Source: Hyphomicrobiales bacterium
Lineage (GTDB): Bacteria; Pseudomonadota; Alphaproteobacteria; Rhizobiales; Beijerinckiaceae
DNA: 40,334 nt
Direction of reading: 5' to 3'
NCBI GenBank assembly: GCA_947455025.1
Contig: CANGLU010000020.1
Span: forward strand, 1-40,334
Part shown: one piece after another, positions 7,810-17,103 of the stretch
How the letters are laid out: each line of letters opens with the position of its first letter
Position numbering within the stretch: the first letter of the stretch is position 1
Notes under the pieces: generated by a model
Databases searched by the model: none
The model's input: only the letters and a program-made list of their open reading frames with translations
What the model was told of the DNA's origin: nothing
Program-made: the position numbers and the translations under genes

Positions 7810-9225
7810 TTAACCCCAATTCCTCACATCAACGAAATGTCCTTCAATCGCAGCCGCTGCGGCCATGACAGGCGACACCAGATGCGTGCGGCCCTTAAAG
7901 CCCTGACGGCCTTCGAAGTTGCGGTTCGAGGTTGAGGCGCAACGCTCACCCGGAGCAAGCTTGTCAGCATTCATCGCCAAGCACATCGAGCAACCCGGCT
8001 CGCGCCAGTCAAAGCCCGCTGCCTTGAAGATCTTATCGAGACCTTCTTCCTCAGCCTGCAATTTCACTAGGCCAGAGCCCGGTACGATCATGGCGGAAAC
8101 GGTGGACGCGACCTTCTTGCCTTCGACGGCTTTGGCGACCGCGCGCAAATCTTCGATGCGGCCATTGGTGCAGGAGCCGATGAACACGCGATCAAGCTTG
8201 ATGTCGGTCATCTTCTCGCCGCCCTTTAGGCCCATATAGTCGAGCGCGCGGGCGATGGCTGCTTTCTTTTGTTCCGTATGGCCGTCGGCGGCGTGTGGAA
8301 CGGTGCCTGCTACCGATACAACGTCCTCTGGGCTCGTGCCCCAAGTTACGATCGGTGGCAGATTGGCGGCGTCCAAGCGGATTTCACGGTCGAAATGCGC
8401 GCCTTCATCGGTCACGAGCGTTTCCCAATAGGCTTTGGCCATATCCCATGCCATGCCCTTTGGTGCCTTCGGACGGCCCATGAGATAGGCATAGGTCTTC
8501 TCGTCCGGTGCCACCAAACCAGCGCGCGCACCGCCTTCAATCGACATGTTGCAGATGGTCATACGACCTTCCATTGACAAAGCGCGGATCGCTTCGCCGG
8601 TATATTCCATGACGTGACCGGTGCCGCCTGCGGTACCGATTTCGCCGATGATGGCCAAAATAATGTCCTTCGCCGTCACGCCAGCAGGCAATTTGCCGTC
8701 CACCGTGATGCGCATGTTCTTGGCTTTGGACTGGATCAGCGTTTGGGTAGCGAGCACATGCTCAACTTCCGACGTGCCGATGCCGTGGGCCAATGCGCCA
8801 AACGCGCCATGGGTTGAGGTATGACTATCGCCGCACACAATGGTGGTGCCGGGAAGCGTAAAGCCCTGCTCCGGTCCGATGATATGGACAACGCCTTGGC
8901 GCTTATCGAGCTCGTTGAAATATTCGATGCCGAATTCACGGGCATTCTCGGCCAGAGCGGCCACTTGGGTCGCGGCCTCGGGGTCCGAAATACCATGCGA
9001 ACGATCAGACGTTGGCACGTTGTGGTCGACCACGGCCAGAGTCTTTTCCGGCGCGCGGACCTTGCGGTCCGTTAGGCGCAGGCCTTCAAACGCCTGTGGT
9101 GAGGTCACTTCATGCACCAGATGGCGGTCAATATAGAGGAGGCAGGTGCCATCCGGCTGTGTATCGACGACGTGATCGTCCCAGATCTTGTCATAAAGGG
9201 TACGAGGTGCTGAAGGATTTGCCAT
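7810..9225 (-). CDS. leuC: 3-Isopropylmalate dehydratase large subunit
   Basis: The aconitase-family [4Fe-4S] subunit of isopropylmalate isomerase, acting with LeuD. The N-terminus '[16 protein letters not shown]' and the early 'DHNVPTSDR' are family hallmarks. The three cluster cysteines are in 'IGSCTNGR' and '[11 protein letters not shown]'. The frame is open up to 9276, but I chose the ATG at 9225 because it gives 471 aa and the conserved N-terminus; the extra 17 residues look like translated leader. No strong Shine-Dalgarno is seen at either start. It follows rplS on the minus strand, separated by a terminator-like hairpin, so the leu genes probably have their own promoter. Confidence 0.96.
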   Translation of the reverse strand: MANPSAPRTLYDKIWDDHVVDTQPDGTCLLYIDRHLVHEVTSPQAFEGLRLTDRKVRAPEKTLAVVDHNVPTSDRSHGISDPEAATQVAALAENAREFGIEYFNELDKRQGVVHIIGPEQGFTLPGTTIVCGDSHTSTHGAFGALAHGIGTSEVEHVLATQTLIQSKAKNMRITVDGKLPAGVTAKDIILAIIGEIGTAGGTGHVMEYTGEAIRALSMEGRMTICNMSIEGGARAGLVAPDEKTYAYLMGRPKAPKGMAWDMAKAYWETLVTDEGAHFDREIRLDAANLPPIVTWGTSPEDVVSVAGTVPHAADGHTEQKKAAIARALDYMGLKGGEKMTDIKLDRVFIGSCTNGRIEDLRAVAKAVEGKKVASTVSAMIVPGSGLVKLQAEEEGLDKIFKAAGFDWREPGCSMCLAMNADKLAPGERCASTSNRNFEGRQGFKGRTHLVSPVMAAAAAIEGHFVDVRNWG

Positions 9226-9306
9226 GAGAGTACTCGCGGTTGGATGGTGTTTTCCCTTATTGCCAGAAAACGGCATCCGGGTTCAACGCATTTCGATGAA
9301 TTTTAA

Positions 9307-9340
9307 AACGACAAAGGCGCGCCCATATCTGGCCGCGCCT
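9307..9340 (-). terminator. Intrinsic terminator after rplS
   Basis: On the minus strand AGGCGCG and CGCGCCT (plus coordinates 9334-9340 and 9315-9321) form a perfect 7-bp GC-rich stem with a 12-nt loop, followed by a T-rich stretch (TTTGTCGTTTT). It starts about 28 bp after the rplS stop and ends before leuC, so it should separate rplS transcription from the leu genes. Confidence 0.75.
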
Positions 9341-9368
9341 CGTCAAACAGCCCAAAAACCTAAAAGGC

Positions 9369-9752
9369 TTAGGCCTTGTCTTCGATGCCGTGGCCGGTCT
9401 TGCGCTCGACGATACGGGCCGATTTGCCGCGACGATCGCGCAGATAATAGAGCTTGGCGCGACGCACCGTGCCGCGACGGATCACCTTGATCGAGTCGAT
9501 CATCGGCGAATAAACCGGGAATACGCGCTCGACGCCTTCGCCGTAAGAAATCTTGCGAACCGTGAAGCTCTCATTGATGCCGCCGCCATTGCGCGCAATG
9601 CAGACGCCTTCATAGGCCTGAACGCGCGAGCGCTCGCCTTCGACAACCTTCACGTTAACTTGGATGGTATCGCCAGCCTCAAAATCCGGAATCGGACGAA
9701 TGGCGGCAAGTTTATCGGCCTGCTCTTTTTCGAGCTGCTGAATAATATTCAT
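9369..9752 (-). CDS. rplS: Ribosomal protein L19
   Basis: The 50S ribosomal protein L19, located at the 30S-50S interface. The 127-aa sequence has the conserved start '[11 protein letters not shown]', '[20 protein letters not shown]' (quoted in part), '[14 protein letters not shown]', '[16 protein letters not shown]' and the basic '[21 protein letters not shown]'. A strong AGGAG lies 7 nt before the ATG. In most proteobacteria rplS ends an rpsP-rimM-trmD-rplS operon. Here the upstream gene is putA and trmD is absent, so rplS is monocistronic or has its own promoter. Downstream leuC matches the rhizobial rplS-leu order. Confidence 0.97.
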   Translation of the reverse strand: MNIIQQLEKEQADKLAAIRPIPDFEAGDTIQVNVKVVEGERSRVQAYEGVCIARNGGGINESFTVRKISYGEGVERVFPVYSPMIDSIKVIRRGTVRRAKLYYLRDRRGKSARIVERKTGHGIEDKA

Positions 9753-9780
9753 GTCTATCTCCTGCCGGTTTGACCTCAGT

Positions 9781-9792
9781 AGCCCTAGGGCT
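9781..9792. promoter_or_regulatory. 12-bp palindrome in the rplS leader
   Basis: AGCCCTAGGGCT is a perfect 12-bp palindrome that ends about 28 nt upstream of the rplS ATG on the minus strand. It may be an operator or part of a leader structure. Ribosomal-protein leaders often carry autoregulatory structures, but nothing here identifies an L19-binding element. Confidence 0.25.
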
Positions 9793-9837
9793 CATCCGTC
9801 AGCGCTTCGGCCCGCTGTTGTGAGTTGAAGTGGGGTG

Positions 9838-9864
9838 CATATAGGGATGGAGGGCGTTTGTCGA
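9838..9864 (-). promoter_or_regulatory. Possible rplS promoter
   Basis: On the minus strand, TCGACA (9864-9859) and TATATG (9843-9838) are separated by 15 bp, a slightly short spacing for a sigma-70-type promoter. It lies in the putA-rplS gap about 86 bp upstream of rplS. I include it because rplS has lost its usual operon neighbours and needs a promoter here. The match is weak. Confidence 0.25.
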
Positions 9865-9896
9865 GTCAGATTGTGTGGGAAAAGCAGAGGAAAAGC

Positions 9897-12800
9897 TTAC
9901 TCCCCCATCGCAATCAAACTCGCATTACCCCCCGCGGCAGCCGTGTTCACCGTCACCGTTTGCTCCAGCGTGAAGCGACGCAGATAGTCCGGACCGCCAG
10001 CCTTCGGGCCTGTGCCGGAAAGGCGTGATCCGCCAAAGGGTTGCGTGCCCACCACGGCACCGATCATGTTGCGGTTGATGTAGCAATTGCCTGCGTCCAG
10101 CCGGTCGACGATCTTTTCAACGACCGTATCGATCCGCGAATGTACGCCCAGCGTCAGGCCGTAGCCTAAGCCGTCAATGGCGTCTAAAAGCGCATCCAAC
10201 TGGCCGGATTTCCACCGGACAACATGCAGGATTGGGCCAAACACCTCGCGTTGAAGATCGGTGACTTTGCCGATTTCGAACAGATGCGGTGCGACATAGG
10301 TGCCGGTTTGGGGGGCAACACCGGCAAAATGCAGCTTTGCCGTCTTAGCCATGGCGGCGATATGCGCATCCAGCCCCGCTTTGGCTTCCGCATCAATCAC
10401 CGGCCCGATATGGGTTGAAGGCTCGCGCGGATCAGCGATTTTGAGCTCGGAAGCAGCGCCCGCGATCATCGCGATCATTTTATCGGCCACATCGTCCTGC
10501 ACGCAAAGGAGCCGCAAAGCCGAGCAGCGCTGGCCCGCCGAGCGGAAGGCCGACATCACCACATCGTCCGATACCTGCTCGGACAAGGCTGTTGCATCGA
10601 CGATCATGGCGTTGATACCGCCCGTCTCCGCAATCAGGGGCACAATCGGGCCGTCTTTGGCCGCAAGCGAGCGATTGATCCGCCAAGCGGTTTCGGTGGA
10701 ACCCGTAAACGCAACACCACCAACAGCAGGATGAGACACCAAAGCCGCACCCGTTTCGCCCGCACCCGTTACAAAATGCAACGCCGATCCCGATACACCT
10801 GCTTCATGCAGCACTTTGACGGCCTCAAACGCCACCAATGGCGTTTGCTCGGCAGGCTTGGCGATCACCGCATTGCCCGCGGCGAGCGCCGCTGTAACTT
10901 GCCCTAAGAAAATCGCGAGCGGGAAATTCCACGGGCTGATGCACACAAACACGCCGCGTCCGCGCCGCACCAAGCGGTTATCCTCACCCGTCGGACCCGG
11001 CAGGACCTCGCCCTCACCGCATATGGCGCGGGCTTCCGCTGCATAAAACCGGCAGAAATCGACGGTCTCGCGCAGCTCAGACAGCGCATCATCCAGCGTC
11101 TTGCCCGCTTCAACGCGCAAGAGATGCAGGAACAGCCCATGGCGGGCTTCCAGCAGATCGGCCGCCTTTTCGAGCGCCGCCGCGCGGTGTGCAGCAGGTG
11201 TTCTGTCCCATGCGCGAAAACCCTTACGTGCCGCTTCCATAGCTAATGTGGCGGTGGGTGCATCGGCCTCGACAACCGTGCCTACCTTCAATCGACCATC
11301 AATCGGGGACACGACATCCCGCGATGTGCCAGAAACTGCTTTGCCATCAATCAGCGGAACTGCATGCGGCATAACCGCTTTAGACATCTCGATTTCGGCC
11401 AAAAGCCCATCAAGCGAGGCGGCATGGCCTAGCTCGACACCCGACGAATTACGACGACGCGGCGCATATAAATCGGCAGGCATTGGCAAATGCGGATGAC
11501 GCGCTTTCTCCGCCGTGGCGATGATCGCTTGCGGCCGCGTCAGCAGCGTTTCGACGGCCACATTAGGATCAGCCGCCACCGATACAAAGGATGAATTGGC
11601 TCCATTCTCAAGCAAACGCCGCACGAGATAGGCGAGCAAATCGCTATGCCCGCCCACAGGCGCATAGGTGCGGCAGGCAAGGCCGGGGCGGTCTTTCAGC
11701 ATATGCTGATAAAGCGCATCACCCATGCCATGCAGCCGCTGGAACTCGAAACCGTCGACGCCCCCTGCCCGCTCTAAAATAGAAGCCACCGTCAGCGCAT
11801 TATGGGTTGCAAATTGCGGATAGAGGCGCGGGCGCGCCGCGAGCAACCGCTCGGCGCAGGCGACATAATTGAGGTCCGTCATCGCCTTGCGGGTAAACAC
11901 TGGATAATCATCAAGCCCGCGTTCCTGCGCGCGTTTGACTTCCGAATCCCAATAGGCCCCCTTCACCAAACGCACCATCATGCGGCGACCATGGTGGGCG
12001 GCAAGAGCATCAATCCAATCGATCACCTCCATCGCGCGCTTTTGATAGGCTTGGATGGCGAGGCCAAAGCCGTCCCATCCTGCCAGTGAGGGGTCAGCGA
12101 ACACGGCGGCAATCACATCGAGCGAAAGTTCCAGCCGATCGGCCTCCTCCGCATCAACCGTGAAATTCATGTCGTATTGTTTGGCCTGTTGCGCCAAATC
12201 AAGCAGCACCGGCACAAGTTCGCGCATCACTCGTTCGCGCGACACCCATTCATAACGCGGGTGGAGCGCCGAGAGCTTCACCGAAATGCCGGGCCGTACG
12301 GGCAAAGGCTCATTGCCTGCCGCCTCGCCAATCGCAGTGATCGCCGCGCTGTAGGAGGCAAAATAGCGATCGGCATCTTCCTGCGTGCGGGCACCTTCGC
12401 CGAGCATATCGAAAGAGTAACGAAACAACCGCCCCGCCCCTGAACGCGCCCGATCCAAAGCTTCGCCAATCGTCTGGCCGAGCACAAAATGGCTGCCCAA
12501 CACGCGCATCGCCTGTTTGGTCGCGGTGCGAACGGCAGGCAGACCAAGCCGCTTTACCAATTGGCCGATCATGCTTTCCGGCGTCTCGCCCGGTTGGATG
12601 ACGCGGGCCGTAATGCCCAGCGCCCAAGCGGACGCGGACACCAGCAAAGCACCCGATTGCGTCTCATGGTGCAAAAAATCGCCTTGGCCGAGCTTGTCCT
12701 CGATCAGCTGATCCGAGGTTGCCGCATCCGGCACGCGCAACAGCGCTTCGGCCAGCACCATCAGCGCCAGACCTTCCGGCGTCGAAAGCGAATATTCCCG

Positions 12801-12983
12801 CAGCAATTCCTCAACACCGCCTAGGCCGGAAGTCTTCGAGCGAATGGCCTCAATCATCCCGCGCGCCGAAGCATCAATCCGCTGTTCGGCATCGGAAGCG
12901 AGCGAGGCCTTGGCCAGAAGCGCCGCAGCCATGCCCTCGTCACGTGGGGCGAATTCGGTACGGAAAGCGGCAAAATCGGCCAT
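9897..12983 (-). CDS. putA: Bifunctional proline dehydrogenase / P5C dehydrogenase
   Basis: PutA oxidises proline to glutamate in two steps: FAD-dependent proline dehydrogenase, then NAD+-dependent delta-1-pyrroline-5-carboxylate dehydrogenase. The 1028-aa form has a PRODH barrel around residues 150-460 (for example 'VRLVKGAYWDSEVKRAQ') and an aldehyde dehydrogenase domain around 530-1000, with 'ISPWNFPLAIF', 'FTGST', 'AETGG' and the catalytic Cys820 in 'GQRCSALR'. It lacks the N-terminal ribbon-helix-helix of E. coli PutA, so it is the enzyme-only form and cannot repress itself. The ATG at 12983 is preferred because GGAG lies 9 nt upstream; a frame extension to 13025 lacks this. It diverges from an Lrp-type gene that is the likely regulator. 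Confidence 0.97.
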   Translation of the reverse strand: MADFAAFRTEFAPRDEGMAAALLAKASLASDAEQRIDASARGMIEAIRSKTSGLGGVEELLREYSLSTPEGLALMVLAEALLRVPDAATSDQLIEDKLGQGDFLHHETQSGALLVSASAWALGITARVIQPGETPESMIGQLVKRLGLPAVRTATKQAMRVLGSHFVLGQTIGEALDRARSGAGRLFRYSFDMLGEGARTQEDADRYFASYSAAITAIGEAAGNEPLPVRPGISVKLSALHPRYEWVSRERVMRELVPVLLDLAQQAKQYDMNFTVDAEEADRLELSLDVIAAVFADPSLAGWDGFGLAIQAYQKRAMEVIDWIDALAAHHGRRMMVRLVKGAYWDSEVKRAQERGLDDYPVFTRKAMTDLNYVACAERLLAARPRLYPQFATHNALTVASILERAGGVDGFEFQRLHGMGDALYQHMLKDRPGLACRTYAPVGGHSDLLAYLVRRLLENGANSSFVSVAADPNVAVETLLTRPQAIIATAEKARHPHLPMPADLYAPRRRNSSGVELGHAASLDGLLAEIEMSKAVMPHAVPLIDGKAVSGTSRDVVSPIDGRLKVGTVVEADAPTATLAMEAARKGFRAWDRTPAAHRAAALEKAADLLEARHGLFLHLLRVEAGKTLDDALSELRETVDFCRFYAAEARAICGEGEVLPGPTGEDNRLVRRGRGVFVCISPWNFPLAIFLGQVTAALAAGNAVIAKPAEQTPLVAFEAVKVLHEAGVSGSALHFVTGAGETGAALVSHPAVGGVAFTGSTETAWRINRSLAAKDGPIVPLIAETGGINAMIVDATALSEQVSDDVVMSAFRSAGQRCSALRLLCVQDDVADKMIAMIAGAASELKIADPREPSTHIGPVIDAEAKAGLDAHIAAMAKTAKLHFAGVAPQTGTYVAPHLFEIGKVTDLQREVFGPILHVVRWKSGQLDALLDAIDGLGYGLTLGVHSRIDTVVEKIVDRLDAGNCYINRNMIGAVVGTQPFGGSRLSGTGPKAGGPDYLRRFTLEQTVTVNTAAAGGNASLIAMGE

Positions 12984-13070
12984 GGTTGAGCGCTCCTGAT
13001 TATATTTCTGTGATAATCCATTCATATCGTAAAAAATTAAGTGTTTTAAGTTGGTTATTTTTATATAGGA

Positions 13071-13085
13071 TAGTGAAAATCACTA
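13071..13085. promoter_or_regulatory. Lrp-type operator between putA and putR
   Basis: TAGTGA-AAA-TCACTA is a perfect 15-bp inverted repeat with the TAG...CTA ends and A/T centre expected of an Lrp-family site (consensus YAGHAWATTWTDCTR). It lies in the very AT-rich 126-bp divergent spacer, 24 bp upstream of putR and about 90 bp upstream of putA. This suits binding by the adjacent regulator to control both genes. Confidence 0.6.
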
Positions 13086-13109
13086 AATAAATTTGATTTT
13101 TAGGGAATT

Positions 13110-13571
13110 ATGCAAGAGCTTGATCGTACCGACCGCCACATTCTGAAAATCCTTCAAGAGGATGGCCGCATCACGACGGTGGAATTGGCCGACAAAGTAG
13201 GGCTATCGCCCACGGCCGCCAGCGAACGCATCAAACGGCTGCAGCGCGAACATTATGTTTTAGGCTATCGCGCAATGCTGGATCCGCAAAAGCTTGGTCT
13301 TGGCCTGCTCGTCTTTATCGAAGTCACCTTGGACAAAACCACGCCCGACGTCTTTGAGCGGTTTGCCAATGCTGTGAAACGTTCGCCGGAAGTTTTGGAA
13401 TGCCACATGGTGGCAGGCGGGTTCGACTACCTCGTTAAAACCCGCGTGGCCGATATGGCTGCCTACCGCAATTTGCTCGGCGATGTGGTGTTGGCGCTGC
13501 CGGGTGTAAAAGAATCGCGCACCTATGCCGTGATGGAAGAAGTGAAGTCGGACGGCGCATTGCCCGTCTAA
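13110..13571 (+). CDS. putR: Lrp/AsnC-family regulator of proline catabolism (PutR-like)
   Basis: A 153-aa Lrp/AsnC transcription factor. The N-terminal helix-turn-helix spans about residues 5-60 ('LDRTDRHILKILQEDGRIT' and 'LADKVGLSPTAASERIKRL'). The C-terminal RAM/AsnC ligand-binding domain follows, with 'FIEVTLDK', 'CHMVAGGFDYLVKTRVADM' and 'LPGVKESRTYAVMEEVK'. In Agrobacterium and Rhodobacter, PutR of this family is encoded divergently from putA, activates it in response to proline and represses itself. The identical arrangement and the Lrp-like palindrome in the spacer support that role; proline as the ligand is inferred from context. AGGGA lies 4-5 nt before the ATG. Confidence 0.88.
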   Translation: MQELDRTDRHILKILQEDGRITTVELADKVGLSPTAASERIKRLQREHYVLGYRAMLDPQKLGLGLLVFIEVTLDKTTPDVFERFANAVKRSPEVLECHMVAGGFDYLVKTRVADMAAYRNLLGDVVLALPGVKESRTYAVMEEVKSDGALPV

Positions 13572-13598
13572 TCCATAGCGGCCCTGCTGCACTGCACC

Positions 13599-13613
13599 TA
13601 TTGCATTGCAATA
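13599..13613. promoter_or_regulatory. 15-bp inverted repeat upstream of the acyl-CoA synthetase gene
   Basis: TATTGC-ATT-GCAATA is a perfect 6-bp inverted repeat in the 95-bp gap between putR and the acyl-CoA synthetase gene, 53 bp before its ATG. It could be the operator of a dimeric regulator of acid activation. I cannot match it to a named consensus. Confidence 0.35.
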
Positions 13614-13666
13614 AGTCTCAATCCACGCTTAAAGTGCGCGCGTTTTGAAAAGGGCCGAGGCGGTTA

Positions 13667-15283
13667 ATGCTTCCCGATATCCGAGATGAGAAACAGCTTC
13701 ATGCAGCTTTCCGGTGGAATATTCCGGAGCGCTACAATATCGGCGTGGCGGTTTGCGACCTTTGGGCCGAGCGGGAACCTCAACGTCTGGCGTTGTTGAA
13801 TGTTCAGGACGCGGGTATCGTTCAACCTGTGACCTATGGCGAATTGCGCACGCAATCCAATCGCTTGGCCAATCTTCTGGTAAGCTTCGGTATTACACGC
13901 GGTGAGCGGGTGGCAATTTTGTTGCCGCAATCACGCGAAGTGGCCGAGAGCCATATTGCGATTTATAAAATGGGCGGCATCGCTTTACCTTTGGCCGTCT
14001 TGTTCGGCACCGATGCCCTTGCCTATCGCCTCGACGATGCGGGCGTAAGCGGGTTGATTACCAATGCTGCCGGCCTTGCCAAGCTTCGCTCAATGCCGAA
14101 CGGCATTCCGCCGTTTAAACTGCTGCTCTCGGTGGACGGACCTGACGGGCCTGCCCTTGGCTATGATGATGCTTTGGCCTCGCAGGCGGATATTTTTACA
14201 CCTGTTGAAACGACGCCCGATGATCCCGCTTTGATGATCTACACTTCCGGCACGACGGGGCAGCCAAAAGGCGCGTTGCATGGCCACCGTGTGTTGCCTG
14301 GACATTTACCGGGCTTTCAATTGGTGCATGAATTTTTTCCGCAACACGATGATGTCTTATGGACACCTGCGGATTGGGCTTGGGCGGGCGGCTTGCTCAA
14401 TGGCCTCTTGCCATCGCTCGCACTTGGCGTGCCTGTCGTTGCGCGCAAATTTGAGAAATTCGACGCGGCGGAAGCTTGGCAACTGATCGCCGATTTAAAG
14501 ATCAAAAATATTTTTATTCCGCCAACCGCATTGCGCATGCTGCGCACGATACCGAACCCGCGAGCGCGCTATGCTATTCAACTGCGTACGATTGCTTCGG
14601 CCGGTGAGGCGCTAGGTGCGGAAACATTGATGTGGGCGCAGCAAGAACTCGGCCTCACCATCAATGAGGCCTATGGGCAAACCGAATGTAATTTGGTGAT
14701 CGGCTCCTCCGGCATGTTGGGCGTCACCAAACCGGGCTCGATCGGCAAAGTCGTTCCGGGACACCGTGTCGCTATCCTTCGGGGCGATGGCACGCTTTGT
14801 TTGCCCGATGAGATTGGGCAGATTGCCATTCGAAGGCCCGATCCCGTTATGTTTTTAGGCTATTGGAATCGTGAGGCTGCAACGCTTGATAAATTCATCG
14901 GCGATTGGATGACAACAGGCGATCAGGGGATCCAAGACGTCGAAGGCTATATTCGCTTTATCGGCCGTGATGATGATGTGATCACCTCCTCGAGCTATCG
15001 CATTGGGCCCGTTGAGATTGAGGATTGTTTGATCCGACATCCAGCCGTCGCATTGGCGGCCGCCGTGGGTAAACCCGATCCGCTTAGAACCGAAATTGTT
15101 AAAGCCTTTTTGGTGTTGCGCCCCGGCATTGTACCATCGGACCAACTCGCGGGCGATATTCGTGATTTTGTGAAAGAGCGCCTTTCCGCGCATGAATATC
15201 CGCGTGAAATCGAGTTTGTCGACGCGTTGCCGATGACCACAACAGGCAAAATTATCCGACGGGAATTACGTGCGCGCGGTTAA
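13667..15283 (+). CDS. Acyl-CoA synthetase, medium-chain (MACS-like) AMP-forming
   Basis: An ANL-superfamily enzyme that activates a carboxylic acid to its CoA thioester through an acyl-adenylate. The 538-aa length and sequence resemble the medium-chain/ACSM branch: 'WNIPERYNIGVAVCD' at the N-terminus, the P-loop-like 'YTSGTTGQPKGALHGHR' at about residues 190-206, 'DVLWTPADWAWAGG', 'NEAYGQTECN', 'WMTTGDQG', and the C-terminal catalytic lysine in 'TTTGKIIRRELR'. GAGG lies 7 nt before the ATG. The natural acid is not evident; medium-chain fatty acids or aromatic acids are the usual options. Its stop overlaps the stop of the converging FATP-type gene by four bases. Confidence 0.88.
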   Translation: MLPDIRDEKQLHAAFRWNIPERYNIGVAVCDLWAEREPQRLALLNVQDAGIVQPVTYGELRTQSNRLANLLVSFGITRGERVAILLPQSREVAESHIAIYKMGGIALPLAVLFGTDALAYRLDDAGVSGLITNAAGLAKLRSMPNGIPPFKLLLSVDGPDGPALGYDDALASQADIFTPVETTPDDPALMIYTSGTTGQPKGALHGHRVLPGHLPGFQLVHEFFPQHDDVLWTPADWAWAGGLLNGLLPSLALGVPVVARKFEKFDAAEAWQLIADLKIKNIFIPPTALRMLRTIPNPRARYAIQLRTIASAGEALGAETLMWAQQELGLTINEAYGQTECNLVIGSSGMLGVTKPGSIGKVVPGHRVAILRGDGTLCLPDEIGQIAIRRPDPVMFLGYWNREAATLDKFIGDWMTTGDQGIQDVEGYIRFIGRDDDVITSSSYRIGPVEIEDCLIRHPAVALAAAVGKPDPLRTEIVKAFLVLRPGIVPSDQLAGDIRDFVKERLSAHEYPREIEFVDALPMTTTGKIIRRELRARG

Positions 15284-17085
15284 AGCCGCAACTGTCCTTC
15301 TTTCAACGCCGTGCGCGTTTCCAAATCCAATGGGCGATACTTTCCGAGGTTGGAATCATACCAATGAAGGGTCTCGTCCGGATCGGAGGGCTCGATGCCT
15401 TCGCGCATCAAATCTGTTTTGCGCAGTTTGAAGGTCCCCGTCATATCCATCTCGCGCCGAATGCGAATAAAGACGGGACGGGCATGAGCGGCAAGATTTT
15501 TATCGAGATGCTCGGCTAGATGATCAAGATGCAGAGGCGCATGATCCGAAGGCAGGATGGCCGCCATGCCCGCTTTGCCATCATGCCCGTCGAGTGAAAC
15601 GCCATAGACGGCGCAGGCGGCAACACCTGCATGCGTATTGATGGTTTCTGCTACCTCATTGGTCGAAATATTTTCGCCCTTCCAGCGGAACGTATCACCG
15701 ATGCGATCTACAAAATAAAAATAACCCATACGATCGCGCGTCACGAGATCACCGGAACGAAACCACGCATCGCCTTCTCGGAACGCATTACGCAGTATTT
15801 TGGCTTCATCCGCTTTTTTGTCAGCATAGCCTTCGAAGCGATTGGCAGGCGCATTGGGATCATCAATGATCTCGCCGATGATCTCACCAATCTCGCCCGG
15901 CTCACAGGGAATACAATGCCCATTGGCGTCGCGCATTGGACATTCATTTTCAACGTCGAAGCGAACGACTTTGACGACGAAACGTTTCTCGGCCCATTTC
16001 GGGATACGGCCGACGGCACCGGGACGCGCATCGAAATTAAACAGCGCGATATTGCCTTCAGTTGCGCCATAAAATTCACGAATTCGGGTAATACCAAAAC
16101 GCTTTGAGAAGGCTTTCCAAATATCGGGGCGTAAACCGTTGCCGCAAATCAATTTGATCTTATGCGTACGATCATGCGGGCCCGCTGGTGCGTTCAACAG
16201 ATAACGACAGAGTTCACCAATATAGAAAAACCGCGTGCAATGATATTTAACAGTATCCGACCAGAATTCGCGCGCCGAAAACTTTTCTCGAATGACGACG
16301 CTACCGCCGCGAATGAGAACACCTAGTGTCGATAAAATTCCGCCATTCGAATGGTACAATGGCAGGCAATCATAGAGCCGATCACGCGATGTAATTTCCA
16401 TGACGGATGAAAAGCCAAGCGCCATGGCGCTTACGCGGTAATGATTGATGTTCGCGGCCTTCGGCAAGCCTGTTGTACCGGATGTAAAAATATACAGGCA
16501 TTTATCGTCCAACGTGAGCGTCACGCGTTCATCGGGCAACAAAGCAATGGGTGAAAAACTCATAATGGATGAATCGATCCGCGATGTACCTGGGATTGTT
16601 TCGCCATGGATAAAAAGCTTGGGTGGATTTTCGATAAAGGGCAGCGCGCTCTGCCATGCTTCCAACAGCTCAATCGCAACAATTGCGAGCTTCGGTTTAA
16701 CAATGCTGATTGAATGCGCGAGCGCTTGTCCGGTTTGACTTGTGTTGAGCAATGCGGTTGCACCGCCTGCGCGCGCAACGCCCATCCAGATCGCGAGATA
16801 TTCGGGACGATTTGGCATCAGCAACACAACCGTTTCGCCTTTACCAATTCCTTCCGACATCGCGAAACGCGCGTAGCGATTGGCCCGGCCATTATATTCG
16901 CCATAGGTGAAGGTTTCGCGCTCTGAAAGGAGGGCTATGCGGTCGGGATGGCGCTGAGCGACCTCTTCCATCCGCTCGCACATCGTCCGATTGGGTGTTG
17001 CTTTAATCGGCTTCACACGGTTCAGCGTTCGCAAGGCACCGCGTAGATAAGCGATTTCACTGGCAGCGCGTTGAAAGATACCCAT
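15280..17085 (-). CDS. Long/very-long-chain acyl-CoA synthetase (FATP-like)
   Basis: A 601-aa AMP-binding enzyme of the FATP/very-long-chain acyl-CoA synthetase type. It differs from the preceding enzyme by FATP-style motifs: 'YIFTSGTTGLPKAANINHYR' (ATP/AMP motif), 'DCLPLYHSNGG', 'FYIGELCRYLLNAP', 'REFYGATEGNIALFNFD', 'RSGDLVTRD' and 'DRIGDTFRWKGENISTNEV'. The substrate is probably long-chain fatty acids, with thioesterification coupled to uptake. AGGGA is 8 nt before the ATG. It is the last gene of a minus-strand trio (DMT transporter, CobW-like GTPase, this enzyme) with an 18-bp gap to the GTPase. A functional reason for that grouping is not apparent. Confidence 0.9.
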   Translation of the reverse strand: MGIFQRAASEIAYLRGALRTLNRVKPIKATPNRTMCERMEEVAQRHPDRIALLSERETFTYGEYNGRANRYARFAMSEGIGKGETVVLLMPNRPEYLAIWMGVARAGGATALLNTSQTGQALAHSISIVKPKLAIVAIELLEAWQSALPFIENPPKLFIHGETIPGTSRIDSSIMSFSPIALLPDERVTLTLDDKCLYIFTSGTTGLPKAANINHYRVSAMALGFSSVMEITSRDRLYDCLPLYHSNGGILSTLGVLIRGGSVVIREKFSAREFWSDTVKYHCTRFFYIGELCRYLLNAPAGPHDRTHKIKLICGNGLRPDIWKAFSKRFGITRIREFYGATEGNIALFNFDARPGAVGRIPKWAEKRFVVKVVRFDVENECPMRDANGHCIPCEPGEIGEIIGEIIDDPNAPANRFEGYADKKADEAKILRNAFREGDAWFRSGDLVTRDRMGYFYFVDRIGDTFRWKGENISTNEVAETINTHAGVAACAVYGVSLDGHDGKAGMAAILPSDHAPLHLDHLAEHLDKNLAAHARPVFIRIRREMDMTGTFKLRKTDLMREGIEPSDPDETLHWYDSNLGKYRPLDLETRTALKEGQLRL

Positions 17086-17103
17086 GCGTTCGTCCCTTAA
17101 TTC

